Part shown: positions 1-9,566 of the stretch, piece by piece
Layout of the letters: each line of letters begins with the position of its first letter
Position numbering within the stretch: the stretch's first letter is position 1
Assembly (NCBI RefSeq): GCF_019656315.1
Contig: NZ_BPLU01000006.1
Location: 62,001 to 126,000 of the forward strand
Direction: 5' to 3'
From: Flavobacterium sp. UMI-01
GTDB lineage: Bacteria > Bacteroidota > Bacteroidia > Flavobacteriales > Flavobacteriaceae
DNA length: 64,000 bases
Position numbers and translations under genes: made by a program
Notes under the pieces: generated by a model
Told to the model about the DNA's origin: nothing
The model's input: the letters and a program-made list of their open reading frames with translations, nothing else
The model's database searches: none

Positions 1-2
1 GA

Positions 3-1346
3 CAGTGGCTTTTTGGGCTGGTATGTAACCAAGACATCACCATCAAGGAAAAAATGACTTTGTTTTGGTACCATTTCATTCCCGTAGATTTTGAAACGGT
101 TCGTGTCGCTCCTTTTTCGCATGCAGGAACAAATTCTTGTCGAATACTCTACACCTACATGAAAATGTTTCGAGATAATCCCACTGGAAATTTCAAATCG
201 TTAATCCGAACCATGGCCACCCATCCTGCCATGATGTACTATTTAAACAATCAAGCCAATACTAAAACCTCACCGGACGAAAATTTTGCTCGTGAAATAA
301 TGGAATTATTTACGTTAGGCAAAGACCCACTCAGTCAATACACCGAAGCGGATGTTGTACAAGCGGCTAAAATATTGAGCGGTTGGCGAGTTCAAAATTT
401 AAACACAATTGCTCCTGTTACCAATTTTGACAATAGCTATCACGACACGAGTAACAAACAATTTTCGGCTTTCTTCAACAACACCATAATCAACAATAAT
501 GGCGCTGCTGAACTCGACGCTTTCATTGACATGATTTTTTCAAAATCACAAGTGGTTTCAGAATACATCTGCCGAAGACTCTACCGTTTTTTTGTTTATT
601 ACGATATTGATGCGACCATTGAATCAACTATCATCACGCCACTCGCACAAACATTTGTAGCCCATAATTGGAATATCTTACCTGTTTTAGACCAATTATT
701 CAAAAGCCAACATTTTTACGACATGGCCAATAGGGGCGTTTATATTAAATCACCTTTTGATTTGGTTGTGGGTAGTTTACGTACTTTCAACCTCAACTAT
801 ACTATAACTGACCCTACCAACTATGAAGCCCAATACAAAGTATGGAATTATTTTAACAACACCATCTTGACAGGACTTGAGCAAACGATGGGAAAAGTTC
901 CAAATGTTTCTGGTTGGGTAGCTTTTTACCAAAACCCATCCTTTCACGAATATTGGATTAATTCCAGTACCACTCAAAAAAGGTTTGATTTCTTGAACAG
1001 AATATTCAATGGTTATAACCTATCCTATAATGGCCTAACAACCCGCATCGAAGTGGACTTAATCGCCTTTATCCAACAATTTGATTCAGCTACCTGTTCT
1101 GACCCCGATTTATTGGTCAACGAATGTGTTGCGTACTTACTACCAATTGATTTAAGCAGTACTCAAAAAAATCTAATAAAAACCCAGTCACTACTTTCGA
1201 ATCAAACGAATAACAGTTACTGGACCACCGCTTGGTCGCTCTACCTGAACGACACTTCGAATACCACTAATAAAAACAGTGTCAAATCAAGGTTAAAAAC
1301 ATTATTAGTAACCCTTACACAACTAGCCGAATATCAATTAATGTAA
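3..1346 (+). CDS. DUF1800 family protein, 5' end outside the window
   Basis: The frame is open from base 3 (it reads QWLFGLVCNQ...) and runs into the Met at base 54, so the gene begins before the window and base 54 is not its start. The visible part holds typical DUF1800 blocks: KMTLFWYHF, then a long helical segment with TSPDENFAREIMELFTLG and YTEADVVQAAKILSGWRV. The biochemical role of DUF1800 proteins is not established. The gene ends 11 bases before a DUF1501 gene; these two families are commonly paired in Bacteroidota and many other phyla, which suggests that the two products work together, probably outside the cytoplasm. The family call is firm; the function is unknown. Confidence 0.88.
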   Translation, partial: QWLFGLVCNQDITIKEKMTLFWYHFIPVDFETVRVAPFSHAGTNSCRILYTYMKMFRDNPTGNFKSLIRTMATHPAMMYYLNNQANTKTSPDENFAREIMELFTLGKDPLSQYTEADVVQAAKILSGWRVQNLNTIAPVTNFDNSYHDTSNKQFSAFFNNTIINNNGAAELDAFIDMIFSKSQVVSEYICRRLYRFFVYYDIDATIESTIITPLAQTFVAHNWNILPVLDQLFKSQHFYDMANRGVYIKSPFDLVVGSLRTFNLNYTITDPTNYEAQYKVWNYFNNTILTGLEQTMGKVPNVSGWVAFYQNPSFHEYWINSSTTQKRFDFLNRIFNGYNLSYNGLTTRIEVDLIAFIQQFDSATCSDPDLLVNECVAYLLPIDLSSTQKNLIKTQSLLSNQTNNSYWTTAWSLYLNDTSNTTNKNSVKSRLKTLLVTLTQLAEYQLM

Positions 1347-1357
1347 TTTCGAATGTG

Positions 1358-2968
1358 ATGAAAAGAAGAAGTTTTTTAAAAACAAGTGCTATAGCAACTG
1401 TTCCTTTAGCGCTAAATGGTATTCCGGTAATGGCGTCTTCCAACATAGAAAGCAATGCATTGGATGTACTGGCTAATGCGGCAGTGAATTGTGGAAAAAT
1501 ATTAGTTATTATCCAAATGAATGGAGGTAACGATGGCTTAAATACCGTGTTCCCATTGGACAAATGGACGAATCTAAATAATGCTCGCTCCAATATTTTG
1601 ATGTCTCAATCAGCTGTTTTACCCTTAGCAAATAATAGCACGACTGGACTACATCCTGGAATGGTAGAAATGAAAAACTTGTATGACAACGGAAAATTAA
1701 TGATTATCCAAGGCGTATCCTATCCTAATCCTAGTTTTAGCCATTTTAGAGCGACGGATATTTGGTTCACAGCATCCAACAGCAATCAAGACTTAGACAG
1801 TGGGTGGCTGGGTCGCTCCTTAGATAAAATTTATCCTAATTTTCCAACGGGATACCCTAACAATGATATGCCTGACCCGTTAGCCATCCAGATTGGTTCT
1901 ACTTTACCGTTTTCCTTACAAGGGCCAAACATCAATATGGGATACAATGCGCCCGACCCAAATACACTTTTGAATGTAATCAACCAAATTACAGACCCCG
2001 CACCCAATTCGGATTACGGAGCCGAATTGACTTTTTTGCGATTAATGAAAGACCAAAGCAATGTGTATCGCACCGCGATTCAAAATGCCTATAACACAAC
2101 TCAATCTCAAACGGCAACTTATCCTAGTTCCAACAAACTCGGCGACCAATTGAAAGTGGTGGCCAAATTAATCAATGGAGGACTACAGACCCCCATCTAT
2201 ATTGTAAACCACCCCAATACCTCTGACTTACATAGCGGACAAGTGGATACCTTAGACAAAACCCAAGGTGCACACCGCAACAATTTAAGTATATTATCGC
2301 AAGCCATCAGCGCGTTTCAACAAGATTTAGAATTGATGGGCAAATCCCAATTGGTTACCGGAATGACTTTTAGCGAATTTGGACGACGAATAAAAAGCAA
2401 TGCTAGTCTCGGTACCGACCATGGCTCTGGTGCTCCTGTCTTTTTCTTTGGAGCCGCCTTGAATACCAATTCATCTGCAGTAGCTGGCACGGCTCATCCT
2501 GTTCCTGGCATGATTGGCAATTCCCCTAATTTGCCCTTGAATGCCACGGTAAGCGACCAAGTAGAAATGCAATTCGATTTTAGACAAATCTATTCTACCA
2601 TCATGCAAGATTGGCTGTGCATGACCGAAACGCAAGCCACTGAAGTTTTAGGTGCCAATTTTACTAAACTACCAATCTTTAAAAACAGCAACCTGAGTAC
2701 CGCTGCATTTGAAGACACCACCTTTATGACGGTTTATCCTAATCCCGTAATTGACCAAACAATCAATATCAATTTTAAGGAAAAGATCCATAGTGCTGTC
2801 AATGTAAAAATATTCACCATCCAAGGAACTATGGTGTTTCAAAATCGCTATAGCATTAATGGTCATTTTTTGCCGATAACATTAAACAAAACGATTGCAG
2901 CAGGAATTTATATCGTAGAAATTGAGTACAACAACCGTCTATTTCACACTAAAGTAATTATAAGTTAA
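1358..2968 (+). CDS. DUF1501 family exported protein with T9SS C-terminal sorting domain
   Basis: The ATG at 1358 gives MKRRSFLKTSAIATVPLAL, a twin-arginine (Tat) type signal; the in-frame GTG one codon upstream is less likely. The body (about residues 45-440) is a DUF1501 domain, related to the alkaline-phosphatase/sulfatase fold, with blocks IIQMNGGNDGLNTV, SEFGRRIKSN and TDHGSGAPVFFFG. The last 80 or so residues form a type A T9SS sorting domain (VYPNPVIDQTININF... ending KVIIS), so the protein is probably moved to the periplasm by Tat and then exported across the outer membrane or anchored to the surface. It is almost certainly co-transcribed with the DUF1800 gene upstream. The substrate is unknown. 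Confidence 0.9.
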   Translation: MKRRSFLKTSAIATVPLALNGIPVMASSNIESNALDVLANAAVNCGKILVIIQMNGGNDGLNTVFPLDKWTNLNNARSNILMSQSAVLPLANNSTTGLHPGMVEMKNLYDNGKLMIIQGVSYPNPSFSHFRATDIWFTASNSNQDLDSGWLGRSLDKIYPNFPTGYPNNDMPDPLAIQIGSTLPFSLQGPNINMGYNAPDPNTLLNVINQITDPAPNSDYGAELTFLRLMKDQSNVYRTAIQNAYNTTQSQTATYPSSNKLGDQLKVVAKLINGGLQTPIYIVNHPNTSDLHSGQVDTLDKTQGAHRNNLSILSQAISAFQQDLELMGKSQLVTGMTFSEFGRRIKSNASLGTDHGSGAPVFFFGAALNTNSSAVAGTAHPVPGMIGNSPNLPLNATVSDQVEMQFDFRQIYSTIMQDWLCMTETQATEVLGANFTKLPIFKNSNLSTAAFEDTTFMTVYPNPVIDQTININFKEKIHSAVNVKIFTIQGTMVFQNRYSINGHFLPITLNKTIAAGIYIVEIEYNNRLFHTKVIIS

Positions 2969-2993
2969 CGAAAAACGGTTGGGTTAAACTAGC

Positions 2994-3488
2994 TTAATTT
3001 GGGTTTTGAACCGACAATATTTTTGCGATTACTTCTGATAATTCCTCCATTTTCTGAGTGCCAACCAAGAGTTTTTTCCCATTGTTTAGTTCAAGGGCTA
3101 ATCCCATATTCCCTTTAATATTATAAACTGTTCCGTATTTGGTAAATAACCGAATGCCCCAGCCACCAACAAAACCGTAATTAAGCACTTGGGCCGACTT
3201 GACGTTCTCCCAAGCTATTTTTTTATTTACAAAAGGAAAAAACGCAATCCGAATCTCCTTAGAATTTATTTCAGTGGTTAGCGTAAAAACTCTGAATAAG
3301 ACAATGATTCCTATTGACAGCATTGTTGGGACAATTAAACCCGTATCCGACATAGGCTTGTCTCCAAATCCCTCTCCCTGTACAAGCTGAACATACAACC
3401 CATAAACAGGAATAATCCCCAATCCTATTATAATCAGCCAAAGCCACCATTGCGTGAATTTTTGTTTCTCTTTAAAATCCATTTTCAT
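2994..3488 (-). CDS. Small membrane protein with PH-like C-terminal domain, function unknown
   Basis: The product is about 164 residues from the ATG at 3488; a GTG eight codons upstream (3512) is possible but weaker. After a short basic N-terminus there are two hydrophobic segments (WWLWLIIIGLGIIPVYGLYV and a second starting TGLIVPTMLSIGIIVLFRV). The C-terminal half is a soluble beta-rich region (INSKEIRIAFFPF..KKIAWENVKSAQV...YGFVGGWGIR), the pattern of bacterial PH-like domains found in small two-pass membrane proteins. It is convergent with the DUF1501 gene. No enzymatic motif is visible and the role is unknown. Confidence 0.7.
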   Translation of the reverse strand: MKMDFKEKQKFTQWWLWLIIIGLGIIPVYGLYVQLVQGEGFGDKPMSDTGLIVPTMLSIGIIVLFRVFTLTTEINSKEIRIAFFPFVNKKIAWENVKSAQVLNYGFVGGWGIRLFTKYGTVYNIKGNMGLALELNNGKKLLVGTQKMEELSEVIAKILSVQNPN

Positions 3489-3584
3489 AGTTTCTCGTTT
3501 TGAAGTTACCACTTAAGAGATCTGAATGTACATCTTAAACAAAGAAGTATTAAATATCCGAAAAAAATCTACACCTAAGTCAAA

Positions 3585-4976
3585 TTAATCTTTATCCGGA
3601 ATACTAAACATAAAAGTACTGCCTTCACCTACTTGGCTTTGCACCCAAATTTTGCCACCGTGTTTCTCAACAAAATCTTTGCAAAGCATCAACCCTAAAC
3701 CAGTACCTGTTTCGTTATTAGTTCCCAAAGAATTGTTTCGCTGATTGATAGCGAAGAGTTTTGTTATTTTCTCAGGAGCAATCCCGATACCGTTATCTTG
3801 TACCGAAAAGATAATCTGGTCATTTTCTTTTTTCATCGAAAGTACAATAGTGCCATTATTTTCGGTGAATTTTACAGCATTCGAAATTAAATTTCTAAAA
3901 ACCGTTTCCAGCATATCTTTATCCGCAATCACATATTGATGGGGTGCAATTTCCGATTGAATCGTAATGTTTTTATTTTTAGCAATATTAGTCAAAAGAT
4001 GAATCGTTTTATCTATAATAGTACTGACTTCTATTTTTTGAGGACGAAATTCAAGATTTCCTGTTTGCGACCTTGCCCAAGTCAACAAATTATCCAATAA
4101 TGAAAAGGCATTTTTGGACGATTGATGAATCATTTGGATAAACTCGTTTGTCTCTTTTGTATCCAATTCATGGTCATTTTCCAACAACAATTCCGACAAG
4201 CCTATAATCCCATTAAAAGGCCCTCTCAAATCGTGTGCAATGATGGAAAAAAAACGGTCTTTGTCATCTAGGAGTTTCTTGATTTGAATTTCTTTTTCCT
4301 CTTGTAACAACAGTAAATACCCCACTCCACTAATGGTCATCATTACAAAAACAATTAAGAAAATAATTTTTTGAGTAGCATCTACCGAGTACAAACTAGT
4401 CGAAGTTTTAAAAAGTGGATACACAATTCTGAAAACCAAAGCCAACAACAAAATAATATAATTAAATCCTAGAATTTTTTTAAACAAACTGCTACGGGTT
4501 TCGGTTAAAAAACGCAAGGTTGGAATGATTAATAATAAGAAAATATTGACCGAAGCCAATGATACCCTAATATTACTAGGCGCTTTGAGCCAAACCGCGA
4601 GGTAAAAACTCAAAAGTGTGAGCACAAATAGCCCCAACTGGGTTCGAAAAGCTTTCTTTTTAGTGCCTTCTACCATCATTAACATCGCCACCGACTCTAA
4701 ATAATAACCCGTAAAAACTAAGGTATTAGGAATACAAAATTTAATAGCATCATAGGTGACGGTGTCGTTTCGGAGGAAAAAAGCCAACCACGCAAAAGAG
4801 AGTAGAATTTTTGACCATCCAAATATCAATAAATGAGGTTTCGAATATTTGGTGGACAATGCATATCTGAAGGTAAAAACTAGAATTGCCAAAGTGAAAT
4901 TCCCCCAAAATAACAGACCCATTGTATTGCGAATATCCAACACAAATAATCTCGAAAATTGATTAAGAATTTCCAT
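3585..4976 (-). CDS. Membrane sensor histidine kinase
   Basis: The 463-residue product has about seven hydrophobic segments in residues 15-225, without a large periplasmic domain, followed by a short linker and a transmitter module. The HisKA domain carries the phospho-acceptor H248 in SIIAHDLRGPFNGIIGLSEL. The HATPase domain has the N box (ETVFRNLISNAVKF), G1 (DNGIGI) and G2 (GTGLGLMLC). It should autophosphorylate on H248 and pass phosphate to a response regulator. No regulator gene is adjacent, so it is an orphan kinase in this window. The signal sensed by the membrane part cannot be read from the sequence. Confidence 0.9.
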   Translation of the reverse strand: MEILNQFSRLFVLDIRNTMGLLFWGNFTLAILVFTFRYALSTKYSKPHLLIFGWSKILLSFAWLAFFLRNDTVTYDAIKFCIPNTLVFTGYYLESVAMLMMVEGTKKKAFRTQLGLFVLTLLSFYLAVWLKAPSNIRVSLASVNIFLLLIIPTLRFLTETRSSLFKKILGFNYIILLLALVFRIVYPLFKTSTSLYSVDATQKIIFLIVFVMMTISGVGYLLLLQEEKEIQIKKLLDDKDRFFSIIAHDLRGPFNGIIGLSELLLENDHELDTKETNEFIQMIHQSSKNAFSLLDNLLTWARSQTGNLEFRPQKIEVSTIIDKTIHLLTNIAKNKNITIQSEIAPHQYVIADKDMLETVFRNLISNAVKFTENNGTIVLSMKKENDQIIFSVQDNGIGIAPEKITKLFAINQRNNSLGTNNETGTGLGLMLCKDFVEKHGGKIWVQSQVGEGSTFMFSIPDKD

Positions 4977-5102
4977 AAACCTATAAAAAAATTAGTACCA
5001 AAGATAAACTACTAAAAGTAGTCGTATTCACAAATATAAATTTATTTTGATTTGATTCTAAATTTCAACTACTTATTTTAGCTATTTATGGTTTGAATCA
5101 CA

Positions 5103-5666
5103 CTAATTTCTTTTAATATCTCGCTCTAAATAATCTTCCAAAAGTTCAAAAATGGCTTCCACTGGAAGGATTTGCGTATCGGGATGATTTTTTAGGAAAG
5201 CCGCATTTAGTTCGACCAAATTTTCTTTTTCTAAATCCTGAGTATTGGGAACGACACCATAAAAAACATTTTCGTTAAGCGCATCTCTCACTGGATTTAC
5301 TCCTTCTAATTTTCCTTTTAGGAATTTAGCCAGTTTCACACTACTCATCAAACGTACTTTTTTTGCTTGTTGCTGAAAAAATTCCAACTGGTGGTGGGCA
5401 CCTAATAACTGCAAGCCTTCTTCGATTAATTCGTTCAGCTCGTTGTTCCAACCCGAATTGTACACAAACTGAGCAAAATTGCCCTGAGCACATTGTGTTA
5501 CATAATAATCGAGGTAATAACTCATCAAAGCATCTTCATGAATGAATTCATCATCAATTTTCTCCTCACGCATCAAGTTGATTATCGAAATATTCGAATT
5601 AATGATGTCTTGCGAATTTTCGCTATTGGCTGCGTTTTCTGAGATTAAGATGCTTCCGAATTCCAT
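5103..5666 (-). CDS. DMP19 (DUF4375) family protein
   Basis: The product is 187 residues with no signal peptide. The segment YLDYYVTQCAQGNFAQFVYNSGW (about residues 51-73) has the DMP19/DUF4375 pattern, in which a small domain carries a Y-N-GGF-QF-YNS-like block. Neisserial DMP19 is described as a DNA mimic that binds a transcription factor, but that role is not established for most members and should not be transferred here. Acidic residues are frequent at both ends. The gene is divergent from the AT-rich orphan at 5819 and shares about 150 bases of upstream DNA with it. Confidence 0.7.
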   Translation of the reverse strand: MEFGSILISENAANSENSQDIINSNISIINLMREEKIDDEFIHEDALMSYYLDYYVTQCAQGNFAQFVYNSGWNNELNELIEEGLQLLGAHHQLEFFQQQAKKVRLMSSVKLAKFLKGKLEGVNPVRDALNENVFYGVVPNTQDLEKENLVELNAAFLKNHPDTQILPVEAIFELLEDYLERDIKRN

Positions 5667-5818
5667 GAGATTTTGAATTTAAATGGACTGCAAATTTCGG
5701 AGAAATAATTGAGTTGAGTTTATTTTTTTAGAATTTTCAAATCTTTTTTTGTAAAATTTTGTAGGTATATTTTGTGAGTTTCTTTTAATTTTATATTGAA
5801 TAGTAAATTTAGATAGTT

Positions 5819-7189
5819 ATGTTCGATCCAGATAAAGGTTTAAGTGGTTTTGTAATTAATCATGAACCATTGACAACATTGCAATTAAAAAGATTGCTTT
5901 TGATTTTCGATGAAATTAATTTAACGCCACCAGAAGATCAACTTTATTTTTTAGAGGAAGGAAGTATCTGTTATTATTATGAAATTAATGGGAATCTTGT
6001 TCATTTGAAATCACTTAATGGGTTTGAGATGCTTGAAAGATTTAAACATGTTCCAAAGCCTCAAGTTCCAAAAGATTCATTAACAGCAGCACACGTTTTA
6101 AATTCTGGAGGAGGTAAAGACGGGTTGAATAAACCATATCAAGCACTATTAATTAGTAATGTTTTGCCTTTATATAAAGGAGAGGAAAATAAAAAGAAAG
6201 AGGAAAAACTGTTAGATCAGTTTGAATTGGCTTTAGATAGAAGGAATATTAAAATTATTGATTGTAAGAAAACAAATTTTTATCAAAAAAATGCTATTTC
6301 ACTTAAAATTGCTTATGATTTTGATGTGTCTGATGTAAACTCAGTTGGATATGTTAATAAATTATTTAAGCAAGAAGGGAAAGTACAAACTAATATGTTT
6401 TTACCTAGTCCACCTTTGCCAGAACTAAGCGGGATTAATATATTTCCAAAACCTAGTTATAAACATCCTTTTGTTTTTTCAGAAAAAGAGATTGAAAATG
6501 ATTTTGAAAAACAATATTTTTCTATTATTGGAAAGGTTAATCAAAAATTAGCATTAAGTAGTGAGTATGATTTAATGCCAATATTTATAGATTCTAATAT
6601 TCATAATTTTTATCAATATAAAGTTCAAAGAGCAAAAAATAATAATGAAGTAAGTCTTCAGAAAGAATGGGGTCGAAATTATAATTATAGTTTAGTGAAT
6701 TTAAATAATTTAGTTGTTCAATCTTCTTATTTGTATATAACTGACAGAGTTTTAGATGATGTAACAATACCACAAATATTATCTTATAAAGAAAGGAGTA
6801 TTGATGAATTATATAAATTGAGATTGAAATTGTCTAGTGATTTGAGTAGTGTTTTTTCAACTAATTATAATGATGTTGATTTAAAAGATTTACAAAAATT
6901 TATTAAAACAAAATTAGAGCCCGATTTTATAAATTATCAAAAAGCGCAACATGAAATTCTTTCAAAAACATTAAAAAAAGTTGTAAAATATAGTGTTTCA
7001 ATAGGTGCTGCATATGTAGGTTTTGTCCAAGGACTTTCACCTTTATTAATATCAATATTAAGTGGAGCAAGTCCAAATCTTGTTGATGATGCACTGAATT
7101 TATCTAATAAGTTAAGGGAAGAAAAAAAGAAGAAATATGAAAATACTTTTTCATATTTCTTAAACTTGAATAAATCTATTGTAAAATGA
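5819..7189 (+). CDS. AT-rich orphan gene, function unknown
   Basis: The 456-residue product starts MFDPDKGLSGFVINHEP and matches no family I can name with confidence. Visible parts are: an N-terminal region rich in Leu and acidic residues; a central region (residues 90-300) with short beta-like stretches; a possible helical stretch at 330-390 (LSYKERSIDELYKLRLKLSSDLS) that recalls DUF6236-type proteins; and one hydrophobic segment near 400-425 (SVSIGAAYVGFVQGLSPLLISILSGAS) before a charged tail. Codon use (AAA, ATT, TTA, AAT) is markedly more AT-rich than in neighbouring metG. It stands alone between core genes and has the look of a laterally acquired accessory gene. Confidence 0.75.
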   Translation: MFDPDKGLSGFVINHEPLTTLQLKRLLLIFDEINLTPPEDQLYFLEEGSICYYYEINGNLVHLKSLNGFEMLERFKHVPKPQVPKDSLTAAHVLNSGGGKDGLNKPYQALLISNVLPLYKGEENKKKEEKLLDQFELALDRRNIKIIDCKKTNFYQKNAISLKIAYDFDVSDVNSVGYVNKLFKQEGKVQTNMFLPSPPLPELSGINIFPKPSYKHPFVFSEKEIENDFEKQYFSIIGKVNQKLALSSEYDLMPIFIDSNIHNFYQYKVQRAKNNNEVSLQKEWGRNYNYSLVNLNNLVVQSSYLYITDRVLDDVTIPQILSYKERSIDELYKLRLKLSSDLSSVFSTNYNDVDLKDLQKFIKTKLEPDFINYQKAQHEILSKTLKKVVKYSVSIGAAYVGFVQGLSPLLISILSGASPNLVDDALNLSNKLREEKKKKYENTFSYFLNLNKSIVK

Positions 7190-7260
7190 GTTTAATACAT
7201 TGATATTTAGATTTTGTGTCAATTATTTGGATTTAGTAGATTAAACATTCTCAATTCTAG

Positions 7261-7334
7261 CCTGATCGTAGCGGCATCCTTTTCCTGATTTCTTTAATCA
7301 GGAAAAGATAGAGTGGAGAGCAGGAAACAGCTCC
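7261..7334 (+). ncRNA. Structured RNA-like element, possibly a Flavo-1-type RNA
   Basis: Between the orphan gene and metG lies a compact GC-richer element in AT-rich DNA. A perfect 12-bp stem (7279-7290 pairing 7296-7307, loop TCTTT) sits inside flanking blocks CGTAGCGGCATC and ATAGAGTGGAGAGCAGG; CCTG at 7261-7264 can pair with CAGG at 7321-7324 to close the structure, and GCTCC follows. Similar blocks (GCGGCATCC, hairpin, AGCGGA-AGC-GGAA-AGCTCC) recur, from memory, between genes of flavobacteria. I suspect the Flavo-1 motif of unknown function but cannot confirm it. The strand is inferred from the direction of the neighbouring genes. Confidence 0.5.
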
Positions 7335-7368
7335 AAATAAAATAAGTACGTTTTTCAATTGGATTCCT

Positions 7369-7376
7369 TATTTTTG
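7369..7376 (+). promoter_or_regulatory. Putative -7 box of metG promoter
   Basis: TATTTTTG matches the Bacteroidota -7 consensus TAnnTTTG and lies 19 bases before the metG ATG. No TTG at the expected -33 spacing is visible. Confidence 0.45.
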
Positions 7377-7395
7377 CGCTCAATAAAATTGAATC

Positions 7396-9462
7396 ATGTT
7401 ACAAAATCCAGAAAGATATACGATTACGGCAGCTTTGCCATATACTAACGGCCCCATCCATATTGGGCATTTGGCGGGGGTGTATGTTCCTGCGGACATC
7501 TATTCGCGTTATTTGCGCCTGCAAGGAAGAGATGTTTTGTTTGTGTGCGGAAGCGACGAACACGGTGTGGCTATTTCGATGAAAGCCAAAAAAGAAGGTG
7601 TAACTCCTCAGGAAGTCATTGACAAATACGATGGAATTATCCGTAAATCGTTCTCTGATTTTGGAATTGCCTTTGACAACTATTCTCGAACTTCGGCACA
7701 AATTCACCATGAAACCGCTTCGGAATTTTTTAAAAAACTATACGATAACGGCGATTTTATCGAAGAAGTAACCGAGCAATTATATGACGCCAAAGCCAAC
7801 CAATTTTTGGCCGATCGTTTTGTAACAGGTACATGTCCTAAATGTGGTAATGAGGAAGCCTACGGTGACCAATGCGAAAAATGTGGTTCGACATTGAACG
7901 CTACCGATTTGATTAATCCAAAATCGACTATTACAGGAGAAACTCCAGTTTTGAAATCTACAAAACACTGGTTCTTACCTTTGGACCGATACGATGCTTT
8001 TTTGAGAGAATGGATTTTGGAAGGACACAAGAATGACTGGAAACCCAATGTTTTTGGTCAAGTAAAATCTTGGATTGACGGAGGTCTAGAGCCCCGTGCC
8101 GTAACCCGTGACTTAGACTGGGGAATTGATGTTCCTGTAGCAGGTGCCGAAGGAAAAAAATTATATGTGTGGTTTGATGCGCCTATTGGTTACATTTCGT
8201 CCACCAAAGAATGGGCTGCAAGAGAAGGAAAAGACTGGGAACCGTATTGGAAAAATGAAAACACCAAGTTGGTTCACTTTATCGGGAAAGACAATATCGT
8301 ATTCCATTGCGTGATTTTTCCAGCTATGTTAAAAGCTGAGGGAAGTTATATTTTACCCGATAATGTACCTGCCAATGAATTTTTGAATTTAGAAGGTAAC
8401 AAATTATCGACTTCAAAAAACTGGGCGGTTTGGCTTCACGAATATTTGGAAGAATTCCCAGACCAACAAGATGTTTTGCGCTATGCTTTAACATCGAATG
8501 CACCCGAGACAAAAGACAACGACTTTACTTGGAAGGATTTTCAAGCGAGAAATAACAGCGAATTAGTAGCTATTTTTGGAAACTTCATCAACCGTGTAGT
8601 GGTATTGACTAACAAATACTACAACGGAATTGTTCCTACTCCAAACGAATTGACGGCGGTTGACGAACAAACTTTAGCCGAATTACAAGCATATCCAGCG
8701 GTAATTTCGAGCTCTATTGAAAGATACCGTTTTAGAGAAGCCTTAGGCGAAATGATGAATGCCGCTCGTTTAGGAAACAAATATTTGGCTGACGAAGAGC
8801 CTTGGAAAGTTATCAAAGACAATCCAGAGCGCGTACAAACCCAAATGTATGTTGCCTTGCAAATTGCAGCTGCTATGAGTTCGCTTTGCGAGCCTTTCTT
8901 GCCATTTACTGCTGCTAAATTGAGAAGAATTTTAAAAGTTGATAAAATAAATTGGAATTTTGATTTCAGTATGGTTGATACTTTGAATTTGTTGAGACCT
9001 GGTCACCAAATAGGTCAGGCGGAATTGCTTTTTGCAAAAATAGAAGACGAGGCCATCCAAAAACAAATTGATAAATTGGAAGCGACTAAAACCGCTAATC
9101 TAGCTGAAAATAAAAAGGCCGAACCTCAGAAAGAATTGATTCAATACGAGGATTTCGCCAAAATGGACTTACGTGTAGGAACCATTTTAGAAGCCGAGAA
9201 AATGCCAAAAGCAAATAAGCTATTAGTATTAAAGGTAGATACCGGAATTGACGTTCGTACCATTGTTTCAGGAATTGCTGAAAGTTTCAAACCGGAAGAC
9301 ATCATCGGAAAAAGAGTGACTGTTCTAGTCAACTTAGCGCCAAGAGCGTTACGTGGGGTTGAAAGCCAAGGAATGATTTTGATGACCAACAATGCCGAAG
9401 GCAAATTGGTTTTTGTGAACCCAGATGCTGAAGGTGTTGGGAATGGCGAAACGATAAATTAA
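7396..9462 (+). CDS. metG: Methionyl-tRNA synthetase
   Basis: The 688-residue enzyme charges tRNA-Met with methionine in the cytoplasm. It has the class I signature HIGH at residues 22-25 ([14 protein letters not shown]), the zinc knuckle ([18 protein letters not shown], about residues 145-165), the KMSKS-equivalent KLSTS near residue 335, and the anticodon-binding helical domain. A C-terminal EMAP/Trbp111-type tRNA-binding domain ([24 protein letters not shown], about residues 580-688) is fused, as is usual in Bacteroidota. The length is normal. It is transcribed alone and followed at once by a strong palindrome that can serve as terminator. Confidence 0.98.
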   Translation: MLQNPERYTITAALPYTNGPIHIGHLAGVYVPADIYSRYLRLQGRDVLFVCGSDEHGVAISMKAKKEGVTPQEVIDKYDGIIRKSFSDFGIAFDNYSRTSAQIHHETASEFFKKLYDNGDFIEEVTEQLYDAKANQFLADRFVTGTCPKCGNEEAYGDQCEKCGSTLNATDLINPKSTITGETPVLKSTKHWFLPLDRYDAFLREWILEGHKNDWKPNVFGQVKSWIDGGLEPRAVTRDLDWGIDVPVAGAEGKKLYVWFDAPIGYISSTKEWAAREGKDWEPYWKNENTKLVHFIGKDNIVFHCVIFPAMLKAEGSYILPDNVPANEFLNLEGNKLSTSKNWAVWLHEYLEEFPDQQDVLRYALTSNAPETKDNDFTWKDFQARNNSELVAIFGNFINRVVVLTNKYYNGIVPTPNELTAVDEQTLAELQAYPAVISSSIERYRFREALGEMMNAARLGNKYLADEEPWKVIKDNPERVQTQMYVALQIAAAMSSLCEPFLPFTAAKLRRILKVDKINWNFDFSMVDTLNLLRPGHQIGQAELLFAKIEDEAIQKQIDKLEATKTANLAENKKAEPQKELIQYEDFAKMDLRVGTILEAEKMPKANKLLVLKVDTGIDVRTIVSGIAESFKPEDIIGKRVTVLVNLAPRALRGVESQGMILMTNNAEGKLVFVNPDAEGVGNGETIN

Positions 9463-9484
9463 AAAATTTGATATATCCTAATTG

Positions 9485-9520
9485 ATAGAGACGTTGCAAT
9501 GCAACGTCTCTATGTTTTTT
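9485..9520 (+). terminator. REP-type palindrome acting as metG terminator
   Basis: Bases 9485-9513 form a perfect 14+1+14 hairpin (ATAGAGACGTTGCA, A, then the complementary arm) followed by GTTTTTT. It has the shape of an intrinsic terminator for metG, but its sequence is also that of the REP palindrome carried by the RAYT remnant downstream: its right arm matches the palindrome at 9798-9826 at 13 of 14 bases. Confidence 0.8.
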
Positions 9521-9566
9521 ATTCAAAAATACATTACATTCGTTACATCATTGTGAACGAAATAAT

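Noticed and set aside
54..56. ATG at 54 as the start of the DUF1800 gene
   Set aside because: The frame is open to the left edge and conserved DUF1800 sequence continues upstream of this Met, so the gene is cut by the window.
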